Assembly: GCA_945907755.1 (NCBI GenBank)
Contig: CAMDTN010000003.1
Coordinates: 1 to 64,000, forward strand
DNA from: Singulisphaera sp. GP187
Lineage (GTDB): Bacteria > Planctomycetota > GCA-002687715
Length of the DNA: 64,000 nt
Direction of reading: 5' to 3'
Part shown: in pieces, positions 58,887-64,000 of the stretch
Numbering within the stretch: position 1 is the first letter of the stretch
Layout of the letters: every line of letters begins with the position of its first letter
Program-made: the position numbers and the translations under genes
Notes under the pieces: generated by a model
Database searches by the model: none
What the model saw: the letters and a program-made list of their open reading frames with translations, nothing else
What the model was told of the DNA's origin: nothing

Positions 58887-59353
58887 AGAAACTGCTGCTG
58901 CCTAGCGTGGTCGTGCTGCTCCTATGCGCGGTGGCCATCCCGCTGCTCGGCGGTAAGGCCGAAGCAGGCTTGGCACCGGGACTCGAGCGCTTGCGTGGCG
59001 CTCCGGAGTGGTACGAAGGCGCGGATGCGCGCATCAGCGTGCCTGTGGTTGAAGTGCAACTGCAGGGCAAGGGCGCGCCTCGCTTGTTGTTGGGCGTGGC
59101 CTTCGATTGCCGTGGTGGTTTGGATACGCGCGCGCAGCCGACGCTGGACAAGATTGCAGTCCAACGCGTGCGTGATGCGCTGATGATGGAACTGGGCACC
59201 ATGACGCCCGAGCAAGTGGGCGAGAGCTCGCGCGATCGCTTCGCACTGAAACGCCGCGTGCTGCCGCTGATCGAGCGCGCCGCCTTCGCGCATGCTGAAG
59301 CTCGCGTCACCCGTGTGCATTTTGAATCGCTGCTGTTCGCAGGCGGATCATAG
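58883..59353 (+). CDS. FliL-like protein, second copy
   Basis: 156 residues from a GTG start. A signal-anchor (MKKLLLPSVVVLLLCAVAIPLLGG) precedes a FliL-like domain (VPVVEVQLQGKGAPRLLLGVAFDCRG, VRDALMMELGTMTPEQV, FALKRRVLPLIERAAF, VTRVHFESLLFAG). The pattern is weaker than in the first copy, so it may be a diverged paralogue with a separate place in the motor. The 4-base overlap implies coupled translation with the first copy. Confidence 0.65.
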   Translation: MKKLLLPSVVVLLLCAVAIPLLGGKAEAGLAPGLERLRGAPEWYEGADARISVPVVEVQLQGKGAPRLLLGVAFDCRGGLDTRAQPTLDKIAVQRVRDALMMELGTMTPEQVGESSRDRFALKRRVLPLIERAAFAHAEARVTRVHFESLLFAGGS

Positions 59354-59366
59354 TTCGCGGGTGCCA

Positions 59367-59391
59367 CGCTGCGCTGACAATCAGCGCAGCG
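59367..59391. terminator. Hairpin between convergent genes, terminator-like without T-run
   Basis: CGCTGCGCTGA and TCAGCGCAGCG form a perfect 11-bp stem with a CAA loop. It is 14 bases after the second fliL-like stop and 14 bases before the end of the leftward sugar dehydrogenase gene. No T-run follows on either side, so it may be a Rho-linked or stability hairpin. Confidence 0.5.
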
Positions 59392-59405
59392 CGGTAGGGG
59401 CGGGA

Positions 59406-60953
59406 TTACTGCAAGACCATCTGCACTGGGTTCGAGATCTGATCGATGGTGAGTGATGCTGCTGGGTCCAGTACCACGAACGCACCATGCAGGCTCAATC
59501 CGACCAACGGCAGGTAGACCGGGAGCAGCACGCTGCCCGTTGCAGTGCCGCCGGCACTCAAGATGCCGTAGTTGTTTGGGAACAATGGATTCGGCGTGCT
59601 CATTGCAAAGTTGAAGATGGCGTCCATGTTCAAGGGGATGTTCCGCCCATCGGGCAGCGGAATCCCGGGGATGCTGCCGCCGGACCACGCGAAGGCGAAT
59701 GCCTTGTTGGGGTCTGACGCGCTGCTGAGCGTGAAGTTGATGGAAGTGCCCATGATGGGCGGTGTCGTGCGCGTCAGCGTTGCTGCGTAGGTGGGTGCCA
59801 CGGGAACGATCTTGAATACTTCGCCGCCGTTCAAGTCGCAGATGTACATCTCGCCAGCCGCGTCCTGGCCGAAAGACGAGACTGAAGTGATGCTGGCCGC
59901 GCCCGCGGGATCCAACTGCACAGTGCGGTCTGTGAACGATCCGTAGCCAGCGACAGTCTTGCGCAGCGACCAGATCTTGTTGCTGCTGTTGTCAGCGAAG
60001 AAGTAAGTTCCCTCAAGTCCAGGAATGGCGTTGCCGCGATAGACATAACCACCGATGACGCAGAAACCGTTGGTGCCTTGGGCGTAGGCGTACAGCGGCG
60101 CCGTCATGGTCCCAATCGCAGCGCAGCCCGAAGTGTTGTAAGCGTTGTTGCCTTCGTAGCAGCGCCAACCGAAGTTCTTGCCGCCAGGAGTGCCCGCAGC
60201 CAGATAGTCGATTTCCTCAACGGCGTTTTGACCCACATCGCCGATCCACAGATCGCCGTTCCAGCGATCGAATGAAAAGCGCCACGGATTGCGCATGCCG
60301 TAGTGCATTACGGAATCGTGGCCTGCGGTGGCGCCGTAGTAGGGGTTGGATGGCGGGTTGGACCAGAACGGAGCCACTGGGTTGTCCACATCAATGCGCA
60401 GCATCTTGCCCAACTGCGAAGTCAGATTCTGGGCGTAGCCGTTGGGGTCGCCACCGCTGCCGCCATCACCCATGCCGATCCAAAGGTAGCCATCTGGTCC
60501 GAAGGCCAGCATGCCTCCGTTGTGATTCGAGAAGGGCTGTGCGACCGCGAACAGAGTCGTGCCCGCGGCGGTGGCTAGATCGGGGTTCGCTGGAGAACGC
60601 TGGTAGCGCACGATCTGCGTGTTGCCTGCGGCAGTGTTGTCCGTGAAATTCACGAAGAAGTAGCCGTTGGCGGCGTAGTTCGGGTGGAAGGCCATGCCGA
60701 GCACGCCGCGTTCGTTGCCGCTGACGCCCGCTGTGGGAATGGTCAAGAATGCAGTGGTTAGCAGCACTCCGTTCTTCACCAGCCGGATGCGTTGGCTGAG
60801 CTGTTCGATGACGAACACGCGTTCGAGGTCGCCCGGGGGCGAGCACACAAACACAGGGCGCACCAAGCCCGATGCGAATAACTGTGTGCCAAAGGACTGC
60901 GCTTGCAGCGGCAAGGTGGCCAAAGTGAGCAACAGGACAGCGACGATTTTCAT
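59406..60953 (-). CDS. Secreted PQQ-type soluble sugar dehydrogenase with extra C-terminal module
   Basis: 515 residues. The signal peptide ends LPLQAQ. The beta-propeller domain (about 20-380) is of the GSDH/sorbosone dehydrogenase type: NERGVLGMAFHPNYAANG, SNHNGGMLAFGPDGYLWIGMGDGG, HYGMRNPWRFSFDRWNGDLWIGDVGQN. The family oxidises aldoses with PQQ. About 130 C-terminal residues form a separate module (SSASDPNKAFAFAWSGGS, VYLPLVGLSLHGAFVVLDPA), a type I remember on many Planctomycetota surface proteins; that is memory, not a search. Start ATG at 60953 gives the signal peptide. Confidence 0.8.
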   Translation of the reverse strand: MKIVAVLLLTLATLPLQAQSFGTQLFASGLVRPVFVCSPPGDLERVFVIEQLSQRIRLVKNGVLLTTAFLTIPTAGVSGNERGVLGMAFHPNYAANGYFFVNFTDNTAAGNTQIVRYQRSPANPDLATAAGTTLFAVAQPFSNHNGGMLAFGPDGYLWIGMGDGGSGGDPNGYAQNLTSQLGKMLRIDVDNPVAPFWSNPPSNPYYGATAGHDSVMHYGMRNPWRFSFDRWNGDLWIGDVGQNAVEEIDYLAAGTPGGKNFGWRCYEGNNAYNTSGCAAIGTMTAPLYAYAQGTNGFCVIGGYVYRGNAIPGLEGTYFFADNSSNKIWSLRKTVAGYGSFTDRTVQLDPAGAASITSVSSFGQDAAGEMYICDLNGGEVFKIVPVAPTYAATLTRTTPPIMGTSINFTLSSASDPNKAFAFAWSGGSIPGIPLPDGRNIPLNMDAIFNFAMSTPNPLFPNNYGILSAGGTATGSVLLPVYLPLVGLSLHGAFVVLDPAASLTIDQISNPVQMVLQ

Positions 60954-60987
60954 GGGCAACTCTCGGCTGAGTAATGGACCGGAACTC

Positions 60988-61929
60988 ATGCGGGATGACG
61001 GTCAGATCATACTGTGCCACCAAGGTCCGGGACAAACCCAATCTGGTCTCGCCTCCAACCTGCACGGCCAAAGGGGTTTCGCACTACAGTTTGCCCCGCG
61101 ACGGGGGTCCATTTTGGCGTCACGCTTCGATCAAATCCATCACGAATACAGCGGTTTACAGCGGCGGCAGGCGTTGGTCTTGGGCCCCTGTGCGGTACTG
61201 GCTGCCGCTGCGGTGGTTCCTCAGGCGGATAGTTGGGCGGCCACCATGGGCGCACTGCTGGCCACACTGGTTGGCGTTCCGTTGGTGCTGCACCGCGTGC
61301 TGCCGTTGTTTCTGCCGCCGTATCGCACTTGGGCGCAGCGCGCGGGCGCCATCAAGCTCGAACTCGCGGGGCTGCGTGCGCACATGGCCGCAGTGTTTGG
61401 AAAGTATCGCGAGCGAGCGAAGGGCGAGCGCTTCAAGCAGGCCTACGATTTGTCGGGGCGTTCTGTGCGCGACCTCGAAGAGGCCTTGGCGGTGGGCATG
61501 TTTCGTGAAGGGCGCGAGGTATTCGTGACAGCGTTCATGCGCGGCGGCGTGGCGCAGCGTGTCACAGCTTCCATCGGGTCGCCCTTCCGCTGTTCAGCGG
61601 CGGACGACCCCGCAAAGTGGGGCGGGCATGTCGAGCGTCTCGGCTGCGACGAAATCCGCCAGTACCACAATCACCCACACCACCACGGTCACACGCGGCC
61701 TTCAGCAACCGATGCGCGTTCCACGGGACAATTGCAACGCTTGTTGGGCCCGCACCGCAGCAAGTTGTGCTCGCTGATCATTTGTTGGAACGGATTGCAG
61801 GAGTGGCGCGTGTTCCAATATGACGCAGCGGGCCAGTACGCGCTGCACTTCGCCTTCGATGCGGCGCTGGATTCACAGGCGTCTCTGCCGAGGGTCCAAG
61901 GGGAACGCACCCAGCTTCCGCGTCGTTGA
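60988..61929 (+). CDS. Membrane protein with JAMM/MPN-type metalloprotease domain
   Basis: 313 residues from the ATG at 60988. The start is uncertain: a TTG at 61114 would remove 42 residues. Two membrane helices (about 60-108, VLGPCAVLAAAAVV and MGALLATLVGVPLVLHRVL) precede a cytosolic domain. It has the JAMM zinc pattern H227-N-H229-P...S239-A-T-D242, like RadC or other JAB proteins, with two extra residues between the second His and Ser and a His-rich insert (PHHHGH). It may be a deubiquitinase-like or RadC-like protease. Overlaps the mrr start by 4 bases. Confidence 0.65.
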   Translation: MRDDGQIILCHQGPGQTQSGLASNLHGQRGFALQFAPRRGSILASRFDQIHHEYSGLQRRQALVLGPCAVLAAAAVVPQADSWAATMGALLATLVGVPLVLHRVLPLFLPPYRTWAQRAGAIKLELAGLRAHMAAVFGKYRERAKGERFKQAYDLSGRSVRDLEEALAVGMFREGREVFVTAFMRGGVAQRVTASIGSPFRCSAADDPAKWGGHVERLGCDEIRQYHNHPHHHGHTRPSATDARSTGQLQRLLGPHRSKLCSLIICWNGLQEWRVFQYDAAGQYALHFAFDAALDSQASLPRVQGERTQLPRR

Positions 61930-62747
61930 CCACTTCGCCACCATCAACATCTGCTGGCGACCTGCAGGAACTCTTGCCGAGCGGCAAGGCGAACTTGTTG
62001 GGTAACCGCGCCCATTGGGCTTTTGTCTATTTGAAGAAGGCGGGGCTGGTGGAGTCGCGCAAGCGTGGGATCTACTGCATCACTCCACGCGGCTTGGATG
62101 TTCTGGCGCAGCAGCCGACGCGCATTGATTGCAAATACTTGGAGAAGTTCCCAGAGTTCATTGTCTTTAGAGACTTGCGGCATGATGAGGATGCTTCGGT
62201 TGCTGCAACTGCTGACCCACCGACTCAGGGGACGCCCGAGGAGACACTGGATGCCGCGCATCAAAGACTGAGCCTTGATCTTCAGAGCGAACTCCTCGAC
62301 CAAGTGAAGAGTGCGTCGCCAGCGTTCTTCGAGCGCCTTGTGGTGGTACTCCTCGTTGGCATGGGCTATGGAGGCACGCTGCAAGACGCAGGCGCATCTG
62401 TGGGCAAGAGTGGCGATGGCGGCATCGACGGGATCATCAAGGAGGATCGGCTGGGTCTGGATGTCATCTACATCCAAGCCAAGCGCTGGGAAGGGACTGT
62501 CGGGAGGCCCGAGATCCAGAAATTTGCCGGCGCACTGCAAGGCCAGCGCGCACGCAAGGGCGTGTTCATTACGACTTCGTCGTTTTCCAGTGACGCGCGC
62601 GATTACGTCAAGACCATCGACAGCAGGATTGTGCTGATGGACGGCCCTGAGTTAGCGAAGCACATGCTGGATCACAACATCGGCGTATCGCCTGTGCGCT
62701 CCTACGAAGTGAAGCGCATCGACTCCGATTTCTTCAGCGAAGAGTGA
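61926..62747 (+). CDS. mrr: Mrr-type restriction endonuclease, N-terminally shortened
   Basis: 273 residues from a TTG start. The N-terminal winged-helix (about 15-80) begins in mid-domain: LQELLPSGKANLLGNRAHWAFVYLKKAGLVES is the second half of the usual Mrr N domain, then GIYCITPRGLDVL and FPEFIVF. The nuclease domain (about 115-270) has GDGGIDG with D168 and the active-site Q184-A-K186 in IYIQAKRW. Mrr cuts methylated or stalled-replication DNA. About 40 residues of the usual N-terminus are missing, so it may be a truncated but still coding gene, possibly with altered recognition. Confidence 0.75.
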   Translation: MTTSPPSTSAGDLQELLPSGKANLLGNRAHWAFVYLKKAGLVESRKRGIYCITPRGLDVLAQQPTRIDCKYLEKFPEFIVFRDLRHDEDASVAATADPPTQGTPEETLDAAHQRLSLDLQSELLDQVKSASPAFFERLVVVLLVGMGYGGTLQDAGASVGKSGDGGIDGIIKEDRLGLDVIYIQAKRWEGTVGRPEIQKFAGALQGQRARKGVFITTSSFSSDARDYVKTIDSRIVLMDGPELAKHMLDHNIGVSPVRSYEVKRIDSDFFSEE

Positions 62748-62768
62748 GCGTGGACCGCAGGCGCCGGA

Positions 62769-64000
62769 CTACTTGTCCGACTTCGCGGCTTTGGGCGGTT
62801 TCTTTTCACCGAACCAATCCGTGTGGGCGCCGATGGTTTCGGGGCGCTTGTCCGCGTTGGCGGCGCGCAGGCCGAGCAGGAAAGCCATGCGCACAATGCG
62901 TTCGACCTTGGCCACTTCGATCTTGTCAGGATCGTCGCTGGTCATGTGATAGTCAGCGTGCTCGTCGTCGCAGAAGAAAACAACCGGCACGCCCTTCTTC
63001 GCGAAGTTGTAATGATCGCTGCGCGTGTAGAAGCGGTCGCCGTTGGCGAGATTCAGATCGAATGCTTGGCCTAGAAACGCCGCGTCGCGTGTGAGAGTGG
63101 AGTATTGCTTGTGGCGCCATGTGGGCGTGACGGAGATGGCCGTCGTGGGCACGCTCGCAGTGCTGCGTCCGATCATGTCGATGTTCACATTGGCGATGAG
63201 CTTCTCTAAAGGCCATGTCGGATTGTTGGCAAACCACTCCGAACCCCACAGCCCGAGTTCTTCACCAGACACCGACAAGAAAATAATGCTGCGGCGCGGG
63301 CGCTCGTCGCCTTTGAGTTGGCTGTACGCCTCAGCGATTTCCAGTATGGATGCTGTGCCGCTGCCGTTGTCGTCGGCACCATTGAACGCCTGACCATCTG
63401 GCGCCATGCCCACATGGTCCATGTGCGCGCTGTAAACAAGTGCTTCGTCGGCCACTGCGGTGTCGCGGCCTGGCAAATACGCTGCAACATTGGTGGCGGT
63501 GGACTTGCCTTCTTCGGCCTTCAGCACGATGTGCAACTTGGTGGGCCCAGCGTGGGCTTGCACGCCACGATCCAACGCGTCTGCATCCACGCCCATTGCG
63601 GCGAGCAGTGCATCTGCGTCGGGGCCGCCGACGACCAGCACCGGGATCTTCGCGCGCGCCGTCATGCTCATTGCGCCCATGGCCGATTGCTTCATGCTCA
63701 CTTCAGGCTTGCCCGGAAAGACCGCCATCATGTTTGCGGCGGACAGAAACGGCTTGTTCAATTTGCGCGTGACGATGATGGCGCACTTGGCTCCGGCGGC
63801 GCTGAGCAAACTGGCGGCTTGGCGCACGGCGCCAAATTCCACCATCATGCCCTTCATCATGGCGTCGTTCACAGTCATGCCTTCATCGGCGCTGGTGTCC
63901 ATCGGCACTGACACCACGGGAATGCACTTGGATAAATCCTTGCCTTCGAGGTCGCCCTTCTTGATGCGCCCGAGGAACAGCGGCTCTGCACTGACATCCA
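62769..64000 (-). CDS. M28-type metallopeptidase, N-terminus beyond window edge
   Basis: At least 410 residues; the frame runs in from base 64000 and continues from DVSAEPLFLGRIKKGDLEG. A PA-like domain (the first part visible) precedes the M28 zinc core: SAHMDHVG, GADDNGSGTA, SGEELGLWGSEW, NIDMIGR and SDHYNFAKKGVPV. These fit an aminopeptidase or carboxypeptidase exported to the periplasm. A Lys-rich tail ends the protein. It is convergent with mrr, 21 bases apart. The signal peptide lies outside the window. Confidence 0.85.
   Translation of the reverse strand, partial: DVSAEPLFLGRIKKGDLEGKDLSKCIPVVSVPMDTSADEGMTVNDAMMKGMMVEFGAVRQAASLLSAAGAKCAIIVTRKLNKPFLSAANMMAVFPGKPEVSMKQSAMGAMSMTARAKIPVLVVGGPDADALLAAMGVDADALDRGVQAHAGPTKLHIVLKAEEGKSTATNVAAYLPGRDTAVADEALVYSAHMDHVGMAPDGQAFNGADDNGSGTASILEIAEAYSQLKGDERPRRSIIFLSVSGEELGLWGSEWFANNPTWPLEKLIANVNIDMIGRSTASVPTTAISVTPTWRHKQYSTLTRDAAFLGQAFDLNLANGDRFYTRSDHYNFAKKGVPVVFFCDDEHADYHMTSDDPDKIEVAKVERIVRMAFLLGLRAANADKRPETIGAHTDWFGEKKPPKAAKSDK

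Noticed and set aside
60694..60987. Upstream 98-codon extension of the JAMM gene
   Set aside because: It lies antisense to the start of the sugar dehydrogenase gene and its signal peptide, so it is a shadow frame.
1..64000. CRISPR arrays or cas genes to go with the CARF-like protein
   Set aside because: No regularly spaced repeats of 25-40 bases and no Cas10, Cas7 or Cas1-like product were seen anywhere in the window.

Overview
The window is one 64 kb stretch of GC-rich bacterial chromosome with tightly packed genes, many 1-4 base stop/start overlaps, and outer-membrane and lipoprotein features (an OprP-type porin, many lipoboxes, Lgt). No rRNA, tRNA, CRISPR array, transposase or integrase was recognised. 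The best guess for the host is a Planctomycetota lineage, or something close to it. The basis is the C-terminal module on the sugar dehydrogenase, a DUF1570 peptidase, and the style of the secreted and TPR proteins. This is inference, because no marker gene is present.

Left part (1-15 kb): a hydrolase cut by the window edge; a NapH-like Fe-S membrane protein; an operon for Nfu, a DUF971 protein, a DUF4863 protein and a small unknown; a porin with a monohaem cytochrome behind a Fur-like operator; and a leftward group of leuA-like, lgt, a CARF/Csx-like gene with an RGG tail, and a DUF2238 membrane protein. ilvE diverges from leuA. A possible structured RNA with an intrinsic terminator lies at about 4586-4802.

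Middle part (15-41 kb): a giant AsmA-like protein; a chain of dipeptidyl-peptidase III, amidohydrolase and signal-peptidase-like genes joined by 1-base spacing or 4-base overlaps; an ECF sigma/anti-sigma pair with a secreted partner; a one-cysteine TlpA-like protein; a CPBP protease; two peptidyl-prolyl isomerase/chaperone genes behind a possible attenuator or small RNA; a NuoE-like ferredoxin; a DUF1570 metallopeptidase; and poly(A) polymerase or CCA-adding enzyme.

Flagellar part (39-59 kb): leftward fliC, fliD, fliS, a possible export chaperone and a TPR glycosyltransferase. Rightward, a sigma-54 activator with a degenerate receiver, three unknown envelope/TPR genes, a histidine kinase, an NtrC-type regulator, flgB-flgC-fliE-fliF-fliG-fliH-fliI-fliJ-motE, then two fliL-like genes. 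The two arms diverge from a 317-base control region with several repeats. The layout fits a tiered system in which the degenerate activator acts early and the kinase/regulator pair acts on hook-basal-body genes. That hierarchy is inferred from other bacteria.

Right part (59-64 kb): a soluble sugar dehydrogenase, a small two-gene set (a membrane JAMM protease and an N-terminally shortened Mrr restriction protein), and an M28 peptidase cut by the window edge.

The most unusual items are the CARF-like RGG protein with altered DxTHG and HEPN motifs and no cas genes nearby, the candidate structured RNAs, the kinase-linked unknown trio in the flagellar operon, and the JAMM-Mrr pair.
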